Assembly: GCF_001445655.1 (NCBI RefSeq)
Contig: NZ_LNBE01000003.1
Location: 1,594,530-1,658,529 of the forward strand
Direction: 5' to 3'
Length of the DNA stretch: 64,000 nucleotides
From: Streptomyces roseifaciens
GTDB taxonomy: Bacteria > Actinomycetota > Actinomycetes > Streptomycetales > Streptomycetaceae
Numbering within the stretch: position 1 is the stretch's first letter; every line of letters starts with the position of its first letter. A program made the translations under genes and the position numbers. The notes beneath the pieces were generated by a model. The model was given only the letters and a program-made list of their open reading frames with translations, ran no database searches and had not been told where the DNA came from. Below are positions 8,621 to 16,357 of the stretch, one piece after another.

Positions 8621-9852
8621 TGTCCGCCGAGCCCGCCGCGGCGACCGACCCCGCACCGCACCGGCCGCTCGCCGGCTACCGCGAACTGCTGGGAGCCCCC
8701 GGCTTCCGGCGGATCGCGGCGGCCGCCCTGGCGGCGAAGCTCCCGGCCGGCATGGTCCCCCTGAGCCTCCTGCTGCTCATCGGCCGGGAGTACTCCTACG
8801 GCGTCGCGGGCCTGGCCGTGAGCAGCCTGGCGGTGGGGGAGGGGCTGACCGCCCCCCTGCGCGGCCGGCTCGCCGACCGCCGTTCGCCCCGCGTGGTGCT
8901 GCCCGTCTGCCTCGCCGGATACCTGACGGCCGGCGCCCTGCTGCTCCTGGCCGTGGCCCGCGGGGCGTCCGCCGTCGCGGTCTGTTCCCTCACGGCGGTC
9001 GTGGGAGCCGCCGTCCCCCCGGTCGGCATCATGATGCGCTCGGTCTGGTTCTCCACCGCCGGCGCCCGGACGCTGCCCACCGCGATGGCCCTGGACACCA
9101 CCCTGACGAACGCCGCCCTGATCACCGGCCCGGTGCTGACCGGCTGGCTGAGCCTGTCGGTCTCGGGATTCGCGCCGTTCGCCGTCATCGCGGCCCTCAT
9201 GGCCGGGGCGGTCGGCGTGCTGACCGGCTTTCCGTTCGCACCGCGCCCGGCCCGGCCCGGGCACCGGGCCGGGCCCCTGGCCTCGGGACCACTGCGCCGC
9301 CTGATGGCCGCGCACGGCCTCTTCGTCGTCGCGATCACCGTCGTGGACGTCGTGCTGCCCCTCCACGCCCAGGCCTCCGGCGCGGCCGCGTACGCGGGCC
9401 TGTACCTGGGGGCCATGTCCGTCGGCAGCATCCTGGGCAGCCTCGCCCTGGGCGCCGCCCCCGCCCTGCTGTCGCGCGGCCCGCGGATCTCCGTACTGCT
9501 CTGCGCGTTCGCGGCGGGAGCCGGCCTGCTGGCACTGGCCATGCGCCTGTCCCCGCTGACGGTCCTCCTGGTCTGCCCGGTGGCCGGAGCGGTCGTGGGC
9601 ACCGCCTTCGGCACCCTGTACACCCTCGCCGGGGACCTCGCACCCGAGGGGAGGGTCACCGAGACCATGGCCTGGCTCAGCAGCCTCAACCAGGCCGGCG
9701 GGGCGCTGGGGGCGGCGGCGGGTGCGCACGTCGCCGCCACGGAGGGCGGCGGCACGGCGCTCCTGCTGGTACCGGCCGTGGCCCTCCTGGCCGCGGCGTT
9801 CGGCCGGCAAACGAAACCCGACTCATCAGCAAAGGAGAAGAACGCGCCATGA
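8620..9852 (+). CDS. MFS transporter, probable product exporter
   Basis: This 410-residue hydrophobic protein has about 12 membrane segments and a polar N-terminus (residues 1-30). The loop between helices 2 and 3 reads GRLADRRSPR, a major-facilitator signature. It is coupled to the ATP-grasp gene upstream and overlaps the 2OG oxygenase gene downstream (ATGA), so it is embedded in the operon. Export of, or self-resistance to, the cluster product is the likely role. Confidence 0.82.
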   Translation: MSAEPAAATDPAPHRPLAGYRELLGAPGFRRIAAAALAAKLPAGMVPLSLLLLIGREYSYGVAGLAVSSLAVGEGLTAPLRGRLADRRSPRVVLPVCLAGYLTAGALLLLAVARGASAVAVCSLTAVVGAAVPPVGIMMRSVWFSTAGARTLPTAMALDTTLTNAALITGPVLTGWLSLSVSGFAPFAVIAALMAGAVGVLTGFPFAPRPARPGHRAGPLASGPLRRLMAAHGLFVVAITVVDVVLPLHAQASGAAAYAGLYLGAMSVGSILGSLALGAAPALLSRGPRISVLLCAFAAGAGLLALAMRLSPLTVLLVCPVAGAVVGTAFGTLYTLAGDLAPEGRVTETMAWLSSLNQAGGALGAAAGAHVAATEGGGTALLLVPAVALLAAAFGRQTKPDSSAKEKNAP

Positions 9853-9878
9853 ACGCACGCGCCATGAACGCACGCGAG
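9849..9878 (+). repeat. 15-bp duplication of the start codon region
   Basis: ATGAACGCACGCGCC (9849-9863) is followed directly by ATGAACGCACGCGAG (9864-9878); the first 13 bases are identical. This gives the gene two in-frame ATG codons and overlaps the stop of the MFS gene. Confidence 0.85.
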
Positions 9879-10661
9879 ATCGACGTACACGAGATCGACG
9901 AGACGCTCGAGAAATTCCTGGCCGAGAACTACACGCCGGAGCGGGTGCAGCAGCTGGCGGACCGCTTCCAGCGCACCGGCTTCGTGAAGTTCGACTCGCA
10001 CATGCGGATCGTCCCCGAAGAGCTGATAACCGCCGTGCGCGCCGAGGCCGACCGGCTCGTCCGGGAGCACAAGGAGCGCCGCGACCTCGTGCTCGGCACC
10101 ACCGGGGGCACACCGCGCAACCTGAGCGTGGTGAAGAGCCAGGACGTCGAGCAGAGCGACCTGATCCGCGCCGTCACCCGCTCGGAGGTCCTGCTGACCT
10201 TCCTGGCGGGCATCACCCGCGAGCGGATCATCCCGGAAGTGTCGGACGACGAGCGCTATCTGATCACGCACCAGGAGTTCGCGTCGGACACCCACGGCTG
10301 GCACTGGGACGACTACAGCTTCGCGTTCAACTGGGCGCTGCGCATGCCCCCGATCGCGAGCGGCGGCATGGTCCAGGCCGTGCCGCACACGCACTGGGAC
10401 AAGAACGCTCCCCGGATCAACGAGACCCTCTGCGAGCGGCAGATCGACACCTACGGGCTCGTCTCGGGCGACCTCTACCTGCTGCGCAGCGACACCACGA
10501 TGCACCGGACGGTGCCGCTGACGGAGGACGGGGCGGTGCGCACCATGCTCGTCGTGTCCTGGTCCGCCGAGCGCGACCTCGGCAAGGTGCTGACCGGGAA
10601 CGACCGCTGGTGGGAGAACCCCGAGGCCGGTGCCGCACAGCCGGTGCACCGGGCCGGCTGA
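9849..10661 (+). CDS. Fe(II)/2-oxoglutarate-dependent oxygenase (HxD type)
   Basis: The 270-residue protein shows a facial triad H152-W-D154 (in HGWHWDDY) and a distal H219 (in TTMHRTV). Asp rather than Gly or Ala after the first His predicts hydroxylation rather than halogenation. The length and the THGWHWDDYSF context recall oxygenases that act on free amino acids (BesD-related enzymes), but that is only a resemblance. Two ATG starts, 9849 and 9864, lie in a 15-base duplication; AAAGGAG at 9831-9837 is 11 bases before the first. It is the last plus-strand gene of the deazapurine operon. Confidence 0.72.
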   Translation: MNARAMNAREIDVHEIDETLEKFLAENYTPERVQQLADRFQRTGFVKFDSHMRIVPEELITAVRAEADRLVREHKERRDLVLGTTGGTPRNLSVVKSQDVEQSDLIRAVTRSEVLLTFLAGITRERIIPEVSDDERYLITHQEFASDTHGWHWDDYSFAFNWALRMPPIASGGMVQAVPHTHWDKNAPRINETLCERQIDTYGLVSGDLYLLRSDTTMHRTVPLTEDGAVRTMLVVSWSAERDLGKVLTGNDRWWENPEAGAAQPVHRAG

Positions 10662-10667
10662 CCCCGG

Positions 10668-11024
10668 TCAGGGGCGGGTGTCGCTGTGGCCGCACACCCA
10701 GGCCAGGGTGTCGAGCACTCCGTGGACGTAGTCCCTGGGCACCGTCCGCTGCGTGAAGTCCTCCAGTTGCGCTTGTGCGGCGTCCGCTTCGGCCGTCAGG
10801 GCCGCCAGGTCCGGGGCCCCGTCGGAGCGGCCGCCGGTGACCGGTGACACCTGTCCCCGGCCCAGGGCCCAGAGGTACGCGGTCAGGGCGCCGCGCGTGT
10901 ACTGGGTCTGCCGGACCGGCCCGGCCGCCTTCCGGTCGAGCCGGCGGTGGGCCTGCTGGACCTCGGCGACGGGCCGGACACCGGCCCTCGGCCCTTCGGG
11001 ATCGATGAGGTGAGAAGTAGTCAT
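10668..11024 (-). CDS. Hypothetical protein, helical
   Basis: This 118-residue protein of unknown function is rich in Ala, Gln and Arg and is predicted to be mostly helical (segments EVQQAHRRLDRKAAG and LTAEADAAQAQLEDFTQRTV). It ends with YVHGVLDTLAWVCGHSDTRP, an arrangement seen in small actinomycete DUF proteins. It converges on the oxygenase gene with only a 6-base gap. The start is taken at ATG 11024 because the frame further upstream is low-quality and crosses the opposite gene. Confidence 0.6.
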   Translation of the reverse strand: MTTSHLIDPEGPRAGVRPVAEVQQAHRRLDRKAAGPVRQTQYTRGALTAYLWALGRGQVSPVTGGRSDGAPDLAALTAEADAAQAQLEDFTQRTVPRDYVHGVLDTLAWVCGHSDTRP

Positions 11025-11132
11025 ATCGATACGCGTAGCCCCATCGAACGGTTCTACGCCTCGCGTATCGGCGCCCGGCTCCGGGGGTAGGCAGGGAGAG
11101 CGCGTCCCGGCACTCCGGAGAAGGGAAGCATC

Positions 11133-11573
11133 ATGGCGGACCACAGCGCGGAAGAGGTGCCCGGCGGCACGAGCGACGACATGGCCAATCCGGCGGTCGA
11201 GCGCGGCACGCTCTCCCTGACGCAGTCGGAGGACGGCGTTCCGACGCTGACGGTGAGCGGAGGGAACGCCATCGCCAAGGGAATCCGCGTGGTGGACGAC
11301 TCGGGCAAGGTGATCGCGGCCTACGTGGGGTTCTGCGTCGACGACCTCAGCGTGGCCAAGTCGATGCAGAGCGCGGTGTCCGGAGCCGTGGCGCACTCCC
11401 TCGACGGCATATCCGAGAAGCAGGCCGCGAAGGCCGAGGCGCCGTCGGGCGTCATCACCGGGCACGCCGGCCCCGACACCCCGGTGAAGCTGACCCCGGA
11501 CGAGTTCCGCGAACAGGTCGTGACCACCTTGGCGACCGAGCTGATCGATCTCTCCCGCGACCTGCGCCGCTGA
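11133..11573 (+). CDS. Hypothetical protein
   Basis: The 146-residue acidic protein has no family I recognise. Residues 25-75 alternate in a beta-like pattern (TLSLTQSEDGVPTLTVSGG, then GIRVVDDSGKVIAAYVGFCV), and the rest is helical, ending in VVTTLATELIDLSRDLRR. There is no signal peptide or membrane segment. It stands alone behind a GGAGAAGGGA ribosome-binding stretch. Confidence 0.6.
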   Translation: MADHSAEEVPGGTSDDMANPAVERGTLSLTQSEDGVPTLTVSGGNAIAKGIRVVDDSGKVIAAYVGFCVDDLSVAKSMQSAVSGAVAHSLDGISEKQAAKAEAPSGVITGHAGPDTPVKLTPDEFREQVVTTLATELIDLSRDLRR

Positions 11574-11684
11574 TCTCCTCCGCGGCCGGTATGCGGCCCG
11601 GCCGGCCCGGATGCAGGGTCCTCACCGGAGGGGCACGATCGGCCCATGGGGCCATCGGCCCACCGGCCCCGGGAGGAGACGCCC

Positions 11685-12206
11685 ATGCCCGGCACGGAAC
11701 CCCTCGCCGCACTGGACGAGCGTTACAGCAGTGCGCAGGCGACGGCAGCGGACTGGAGCGACGCCGTCGCCTCGCTGGCCCGGGCGGAGGTGTACTGGCT
11801 GACGACCGTACGCCCCGACGGGCGCCCGCACGTCACTCCCCTGATCGGCGTATGGGAGGACGGTGCGCTGCACTTCTGCACCGGCGCGGAGGAGCGCAAG
11901 GCGAAGAACCTGCGGAGCAACCCGCACGTCGCCCTCACGACCGGCTGCAACACCCTCCGGGAGGGATGCGACCTGGTCGTCGAGGGGGAGGCCGTGCGGG
12001 TGAGCGAGGAGCAGCGGCTGCTGCGGCTCGCCGGCGCGTGGGAGGCCAAGTACGGCACGGAGTGGCACTTCGACGTGGCGAACGGCGTGTTCGTCCACGG
12101 CGCCGGCGAGGCCCTGGTCTTCGCGGTGGCCCCCCGCACGGCCTTCGGCTTCGGCAAGGGCGAGCCCTACAGCCAGACCCGCTGGCGGTTCACCGGCAGC
12201 GGGTGA
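11685..12206 (+). CDS. Pyridoxamine 5'-phosphate oxidase-fold (PPOX) family protein
   Basis: This 173-residue split-barrel flavin- or F420-binding protein has the characteristic strand pattern VYWLTTVRPDGRPHVTPLIGVW near residues 35-57, then LHFCTGAEERKAKNLRSNPHVALTTG. Many actinomycete members use F420 or FMN for small-molecule reductions. The chosen ATG has GGGAGGAG upstream. It is not obviously linked to its neighbours. Confidence 0.8.
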   Translation: MPGTEPLAALDERYSSAQATAADWSDAVASLARAEVYWLTTVRPDGRPHVTPLIGVWEDGALHFCTGAEERKAKNLRSNPHVALTTGCNTLREGCDLVVEGEAVRVSEEQRLLRLAGAWEAKYGTEWHFDVANGVFVHGAGEALVFAVAPRTAFGFGKGEPYSQTRWRFTGSG

Positions 12207-12216
12207 CCAAGGTCAC
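12203..12216. terminator. Short palindrome between convergent genes
   Basis: GTGACC-AA-GGTCAC is a perfect inverted repeat starting on the PPOX stop codon, between two convergent genes. The stem is short, so it is only a weak terminator candidate. Confidence 0.3.
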
Positions 12217-12234
12217 GGAGGGGGCAGGGGCGGG

Positions 12235-12639
12235 TCAGGCGCGCGGGTCGTCGTCCTGGCCGTCGCGCGCCGCGTTCTTCTCCTTGATGCGCGCCGCCTC
12301 CTTGCGGACCTCGGCCTGGGTGGCGCGCTCGCGCTGCAGCCACTCGGGCTGCTCGTTCTTCAGCGCGTCGATCTGCTCCGTCGTGAGGGCCTCGGTGACC
12401 CCGCCGCGGGCCAGGCCGGCGATGGAGACGCCGAGCTTCGCCGCCACCACGGGACGGGGGTGCGGGCCGTTGCGGCGCAGGTCCTGCAGCCACTGGGGCG
12501 GATCGGCCTGCAGTGCGTTGAGCTCGCTGCGCGAGACGACACCCTCCTGGAACTCGGCGGGGGTGGCCTGGAGGTACACACCCAGCTTCTTCGCCGCGGT
12601 CGCGGGCTTCATGGTCTGGGCGGTCTTGTGCGACGTCAT
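12235..12639 (-). CDS. DUF5997 family protein
   Basis: This 134-residue protein opens with MTSHKTAQTMKPATAAKKLG, a start conserved in Streptomyces DUF5997 proteins, so ATG 12639 is preferred over ATG 12660. It has two repeated helical modules of the type TPAEFQEG-x-SRSELNALQADPPQWLQDLR. The function is unknown. It is divergently transcribed from a LysR-type substrate-binding-domain protein, a pairing that recurs in streptomycetes and may mean a shared regulatory region (12640-12697). Confidence 0.8.
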   Translation of the reverse strand: MTSHKTAQTMKPATAAKKLGVYLQATPAEFQEGVVSRSELNALQADPPQWLQDLRRNGPHPRPVVAAKLGVSIAGLARGGVTEALTTEQIDALKNEQPEWLQRERATQAEVRKEAARIKEKNAARDGQDDDPRA

Positions 12640-12697
12640 GCTGTCAAGGGTATCGAGCATGTGAGCTACCTCTGACCACGACCGGTAACCTGGCGGG

Positions 12698-13498
12698 GTG
12701 ACAGGCTCGGAAGATTCCCCTTCGTTCCGGCTCGCGTATGTCCCTGGAGTGACACCCACCAAGTGGGTGCGGATCTGGAACGAGCGGCTGCCCGAAGTCC
12801 CACTGACGCTCGTGGCGGTGCCCGCCGCCGAAGCGTGCGAAGCGCTGCGGCGCGGCGACGCCGACGCGGGCTTCGTACGGCTGCCGGTGGACCGGCAGGA
12901 CCTCAGCGCGATCCCCCTCTACACCGAGGCGACCGTGGTCGTGATCCCGAAGGACCACGTCGTGGCGGCGGTCGACGAGGTCTCCCCGGCGGACCTGGCG
13001 GACGAGATCGTGCTGCATCCCCTCGACGACGTCCTCGGCTGGGAGACGCTGCCCGGGAAGCCCGCGATCGAGCGTCCCGCCACGACGGCGGACGCCATCG
13101 AGCTGGTGGCGGCGGGCGTGGGCGTGCTGGTCGTGCCGCAGTCGCTCGCCCGCCTGCACCACCGCAAGGACCTCACCTACCGGCCGCTCTCGGACGCCCC
13201 GGAGTCCCGCGTCGCCCTGTCGTGGCCGCAGGAGGAGACCACCGACCTGGTGGAGCACTTCATCGGGATCGTCCGCGGGCGGACGGTCAACAGCTCGCGG
13301 GGCCGGCCCCTGCCCCAGGCGGCGCAGCCCCAGGACAAGGCCAAGGCCGGAGCCAAGGCGCAGGCCAAGCAGAAGCGCCCCGGTACGGGCGGCGCACAGC
13401 GCAAGCCCGCGGCCGGCAAGTCGGGCGGCAAGGCCCCCCGGGGCGGCGCGGCCGGCTCCAAGGGCGCCAAGCGCGGAAAGCCCCGCCGCAAGTCCTGA
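12698..13498 (+). CDS. LysR-type substrate-binding domain protein without HTH
   Basis: The 266-residue protein has only the effector-binding (periplasmic-binding-like) domain of LysR regulators: FRLAYVPGVTPTKWVRIWNERLPEVPL, then the typical IPLYTEATVVVIPKDH strand near residue 75. No N-terminal helix-turn-helix is present. Residues 205-266 are a Lys/Ala/Gly-rich basic tail that could bind nucleic acid. It starts at GTG 12698, divergent from the DUF5997 gene. Whether it senses a ligand or regulates is unknown. Confidence 0.75.
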   Translation: MTGSEDSPSFRLAYVPGVTPTKWVRIWNERLPEVPLTLVAVPAAEACEALRRGDADAGFVRLPVDRQDLSAIPLYTEATVVVIPKDHVVAAVDEVSPADLADEIVLHPLDDVLGWETLPGKPAIERPATTADAIELVAAGVGVLVVPQSLARLHHRKDLTYRPLSDAPESRVALSWPQEETTDLVEHFIGIVRGRTVNSSRGRPLPQAAQPQDKAKAGAKAQAKQKRPGTGGAQRKPAAGKSGGKAPRGGAAGSKGAKRGKPRRKS

Positions 13499-13514
13499 CC
13501 CGGGCGACCTCCTA

Positions 13515-14374
13515 CGGGAGGTCGGCCGGGGGGCGCGGCCCAGCAGCGCCTGGTCGAAGAGCGCGCCGCCGCTGCTGCGCAGGCTCCCCGCGCCGTCCCA
13601 GACCGCGAGCCCGAGGTCGCCGGACGTGGCGACCCACGACCCGTCCGGCGCCACCGCGAAGTTGTTCAGCCCCGTGTTGCACGTCGAAGCCCTGCACGGC
13701 GAACCCGCCCGCCACGGCCGTGGGGGCGAAGCCGAAGAAGTGCCCGGCCTTCTGCCGCCGGCTCGTCCGGCCGGTGGCCAGGTCGATGCCGTACAGGTTG
13801 TGGTCCCAGTTGAACGCGGTGAGCGCGGTGAGCGCGGTGAGCGCGGTGAGCGCGGCGGTCCGGCCGTCGGACGACACCGCGATGTCGCGCACGTGCGGGC
13901 CGAAGGACTCCTCGGGCGCGGACGGCAGCGGCCCGTGCACCAGCGGCACGACGGTGCACAGACGCGCGGGCACGCTGCGCAGGTCCGCGGTGAACTCGCC
14001 GCCGAGCCGCCCGAGGCCGTGCACCGCCACCACGCCACGGGGATTCAGCCGGAGCACCCGCAGCTTGTACCGGTCGATGCCGTAGAAGTCCCCGGACTCG
14101 CCCGCCTCGACCGCCGAAGGAGCGGCATAGCCGTCCGCGTCGTGGCCCAGGGGCGCGAACCCGGCGTCCCAGAAGGCGATGCGGTGCGCAAAGTGCGCCT
14201 CCGCGGTGGTGATCACGCCTGCCGCATTGGCCGTGACGGCCGGCACCGCGTACCCGACCCGGCCCGCGCGCGGCGCCGAGCCGTCCCGGGCGGTGCGCAA
14301 CGCGCACCCGTTGCCACATCGAACTTCGGGTCGTATCGGGAGATGGTTTGCTCCAGAATCCTCACGATTGGCAC
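13515..14374 (-). pseudogene. Beta-propeller (WD40/PQQ-like) protein remnant, frameshifted
   Basis: From GTG 14374 the minus strand reads VPIVRILEQTISRYDPKFDV. Family-like sequence then switches frame and runs through YAVPAVTANAAGVITTAEAH, HVRDIAVSSDGRTAALTALT and FNWDHNLYGIDLATGRTSRR. Near 13680 it switches frame again to NTGLNNFAVAPDGSWVATSG and DLGLAVWDGAGSLRSSG before ending. Repeated blade-like units (VSSDGRTAAL, VAPDGSWVAT, LAVWD) identify a propeller fold. At least two frameshifts and a truncated 3' end show decay. Confidence 0.65.
13816..13855. repeat. 9-bp tandem repeat (GCGGTGAGC)n
   Basis: Four full copies of GCGGTGAGC plus GCGG lie head to tail. On the minus strand they code LTA repeats inside the propeller pseudogene (LTALTALTALTA), pointing to slippage expansion in a gene no longer under selection. 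Confidence 0.85.
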
Positions 14375-14442
14375 CTTCTTTTCCAAAAAGGCCCGATGTG
14401 GCGCTCTCAGGCTCCCGGCAGGGGAGCGGCCGGCGCAATGGT

Positions 14443-14510
14443 CGGTGCGATGACAGGCGTGCGGTGCGATGAGAGGCATGCGATGCGACGACAGGCATGC
14501 GGTGTGATTG
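14443..14510. repeat. 19-bp imperfect tandem repeats, about 3.6 copies
   Basis: Units begin at 14443, 14462, 14481 and 14500 and follow CGGTGCGATGACAGGCATG with one to four changes each. They contain GCATGC-like half-palindromes and sit 100-170 bases upstream of the Cys-rich mini-gene, outside any convincing coding region. They could be iterated protein-binding sites or simple slippage products. Confidence 0.7.
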
Positions 14511-14609
14511 CGGCAAGGTTCGGCCGGACCGTGCACCCCTCTTGTCGCCGGACCCCGCCGGGTGTTCGCTGGAACGAGGTAACCGCGCGTCGAAGGAGGA
14601 CAGCCGGCC

Positions 14610-14696
14610 ATGACCCTTCACGAGCCCGCCCCGGCGAACAGTGCCGACTGCACATGCGGACCGGGCTGCTCATGCTCATGTGCCTGCCACGGATGA
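14610..14696 (+). CDS. 28-residue Cys-rich metallothionein-like peptide
   Basis: This tiny gene has an excellent ribosome-binding site, AAGGAGGA at 14593-14600, nine bases before ATG 14610. The peptide has a 13-residue polar leader-like part (with H4) followed by C14-T-C16-G-P-G-C20-S-C22-S-C24-A-C26-H27-G28. Six cysteines in CxC spacing and a His in 14 residues resemble a single thiolate metal cluster as in bacterial metallothioneins, though the peptide is far shorter than MymT or SmtA. Two strong hairpins follow, so it looks like a free-standing transcription unit. It lies just before a zinc-responsive operon, which makes zinc or copper binding the leading guess. A Cys-rich peptide precursor is an alternative. 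Confidence 0.65.
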   Translation: MTLHEPAPANSADCTCGPGCSCSCACHG

Positions 14697-14705
14697 GGTA
14701 GGCCG

Positions 14706-14732
14706 CCGGATGCGGAGGTAGCGCGCATCCGG
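14706..14732 (+). terminator. Hairpin downstream of the Cys-rich mini-gene
   Basis: CCGGATGCG (14706-14714) pairs perfectly with CGCATCCGG (14724-14732) across a 9-base loop, ten bases after the stop codon. It forms a tandem with the next hairpin. Confidence 0.55.
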
Positions 14733-14741
14733 ATGACACAG

Positions 14742-14769
14742 GGGCCGGCCGGCGGATGCCGACCGGCCC
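14742..14769 (+). terminator. Strong hairpin terminator
   Basis: GGGCCGGCCGGC (14742-14753) and GCCGACCGGCCC (14758-14769) form a 12-base-pair stem with one mismatch and a GGAT loop. It separates the Cys-rich mini-gene from the L32 operon promoter. Confidence 0.65.
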
Positions 14770-14816
14770 TTCGGCATGGGCAGGCCCGCCGATCGTCAGG
14801 GGTCCGCGGCCCAGTC

Positions 14817-14846
14817 AATTGGTAATGGGATCCATTTTCATATAGC
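14817..14846 (+). promoter_or_regulatory. Promoter with candidate Zur box upstream of the L32 gene
   Basis: TTGGTA (14819-14824) and TATAGC (14841-14846) form -35 and -10 elements with a 16-base spacer. Between and over them lies GGTAATGGGATCCATTTTCA, an imperfect inverted repeat (AATGG..CCATT flanked by GGTA/TTTCA) resembling actinobacterial Zur operators. A repressor there would block the promoter. Zinc control fits the two downstream genes. The match is by eye. Confidence 0.5.
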
Positions 14847-14883
14847 GTCGGTTCCGCACCGACCGGAGAGGATTCCGAAACCC

Positions 14884-15054
14884 ATGGCCGTACCCAAGCG
14901 GAAGATGTCCCGCAGCAACACCCGCCACCGCCGCGCCCAGTGGAAGGCGGCCGCGCCGCACCTCGTGCCGGTCACCGTCGACGGCGTCGCCCACCTGGTG
15001 CCGCAGCGCCTGGTCAAGGCCTACGAGCGCGGCCTGCTGCGCCCCGAAGGCTGA
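14884..15054 (+). CDS. rpmF: Ribosomal protein L32, cysteine-free (zinc-independent) paralogue
   Basis: The 56-residue protein opens with [20 protein letters not shown], typical of bL32. It then lacks the four zinc-ribbon cysteines, having instead [20 protein letters not shown]. Such C-minus paralogues replace the zinc-binding form when zinc is scarce and are Zur-controlled in streptomycetes. The start at ATG 14884 follows GGAGAGGA. The next gene begins six bases after its stop. Confidence 0.92.
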   Translation: MAVPKRKMSRSNTRHRRAQWKAAAPHLVPVTVDGVAHLVPQRLVKAYERGLLRPEG

Positions 15055-15059
15055 CGGGC

Positions 15060-16241
15060 GTGCGCGGCCGGCTGCCGGTCACCGTCCTGTCCGGCTTCCT
15101 CGGGGCGGGCAAGACCACCCTGCTCAACCACGTGCTGAGCAACCGCGAGGGCCTGCGCGTCGCGGTCATCGTCAACGACATGAGCGAGGTCAACATCGAC
15201 GCCGCGCTCGTGCGCGGCGGCGAGGCCGCCCTGTCGCGCACCGAGGAACGGCTGGTCGAGATGACCAACGGGTGCATCTGCTGCACCCTGCGCGACGACC
15301 TGCTGGAGGAGGTCGGCCGGCTCGCCCGCGAGGACCGCTTCGACCACCTCCTCATCGAGTCCAGCGGCATCTCCGAACCGATGCCCGTGGCGGCGACCTT
15401 CGCCTTCCCCCGCGACGACGGCGCCACGCTGGGCGACCTGGCGCGCCTCGACACCATGGTCACCGTCGTCGACGCGGCCAACTTCCTGCCGGAGCTGGAA
15501 GGAGGGGACGGGCTCGCCGAGCGCGGCCTCGACCAGTACGAGGACGACGAGCGCACCGTCAGCGACCTGCTGATGGACCAGATCGAATTCGCCGACGTCA
15601 TCGTGCTCAACAAGCTCGACCTCGTCGACGCGGAGAGCGCCGAACGGCTGCGGGCCGCCCTCGCCCGGCTCAACCCGCCCGCCCGGATCGTGACCGCCAC
15701 CCGCGGGCGCGTGGCCCTCGGCGACGTGCTCGGGACCGGGCTGTTCGACCTGGAGCGGGCGCAGCAGGCCCCGGGCTGGGTCATGGAGCTCAACGGGGAC
15801 CACGTCCCGGAGACGGAGGAGTACGGCATCTCCAGCACGGTCTTCCGCTCGGACGCCGCGTTCCACCCCGGCCGCCTGTGGGAGTTCGTCACCGAAGGCC
15901 TCGACAGCGGGGCCTACGGCCGGATCCTGCGCTCCAAGGGCTTCTTCCGGCTGGCGAGCCGTCCCCGGGCGACCGGCCTGTGGTCCCAGGCCGGCTCCGT
16001 CGCCCGCTTCGAGCCCTCCGGGGTGCGGGACGCGGACAGCGCACAGGGCCAGGAGCTGGTCTTCATCGGCACCGGCCTGCGCAGCGAGGAGCTCCGGGCC
16101 GCCCTGGCCGGCTGCCTCGTGCAGGCCGGCGAAGGGCCCCCGGCCACCGACCCGTTCCCCGCGTGGGACACCTACGGGATCGACGACGCCTGCGAGCACG
16201 AGCAGGAGCACGAGCGCTCCGCACTCGTACCGCAGGGCTGA
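15060..16241 (+). CDS. CobW/COG0523-type G3E GTPase, putative zinc metallochaperone
   Basis: This 393-residue GTPase has the P-loop [12 protein letters not shown] (about residues 11-22), the CxCC metal motif in [11 protein letters not shown] (near 78-80), Switch/Walker B ESSGISEP and the guanine motif NKLDLVD. A CobW C-terminal domain lies at about 250-370, and the last residues are a His/Glu-rich patch ([10 protein letters not shown]) that could bind metal. Members beside C-minus ribosomal proteins deliver zinc under starvation (ZigA/ZagA type). GTG 15060 is chosen because the fold begins at once ([12 protein letters not shown]) and it lies close behind the L32 stop. Confidence 0.88.
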   Translation: MRGRLPVTVLSGFLGAGKTTLLNHVLSNREGLRVAVIVNDMSEVNIDAALVRGGEAALSRTEERLVEMTNGCICCTLRDDLLEEVGRLAREDRFDHLLIESSGISEPMPVAATFAFPRDDGATLGDLARLDTMVTVVDAANFLPELEGGDGLAERGLDQYEDDERTVSDLLMDQIEFADVIVLNKLDLVDAESAERLRAALARLNPPARIVTATRGRVALGDVLGTGLFDLERAQQAPGWVMELNGDHVPETEEYGISSTVFRSDAAFHPGRLWEFVTEGLDSGAYGRILRSKGFFRLASRPRATGLWSQAGSVARFEPSGVRDADSAQGQELVFIGTGLRSEELRAALAGCLVQAGEGPPATDPFPAWDTYGIDDACEHEQEHERSALVPQG

Positions 16242-16246
16242 GGCCT

Positions 16247-16289
16247 CCGGGCCGGGCAGTGGTCGCAGCCACGGCACTGCCCGGCCCGG
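16247..16289 (+). terminator. Very strong hairpin terminator after the GTPase gene
   Basis: CCGGGCCGGGCAGTG (16247-16261) and CACTGCCCGGCCCGG (16275-16289) form a perfect 15-base-pair stem with a 13-base loop, starting six bases after the GTPase stop. It closes the L32-GTPase unit. Confidence 0.8.
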
Positions 16290-16357
16290 TACGTTCCGCC
16301 CGGCCGCGCTCCGGGTCCGCAGCCTGCGGCCGTCCACAGCCTGCGGCCGTCCATGGG

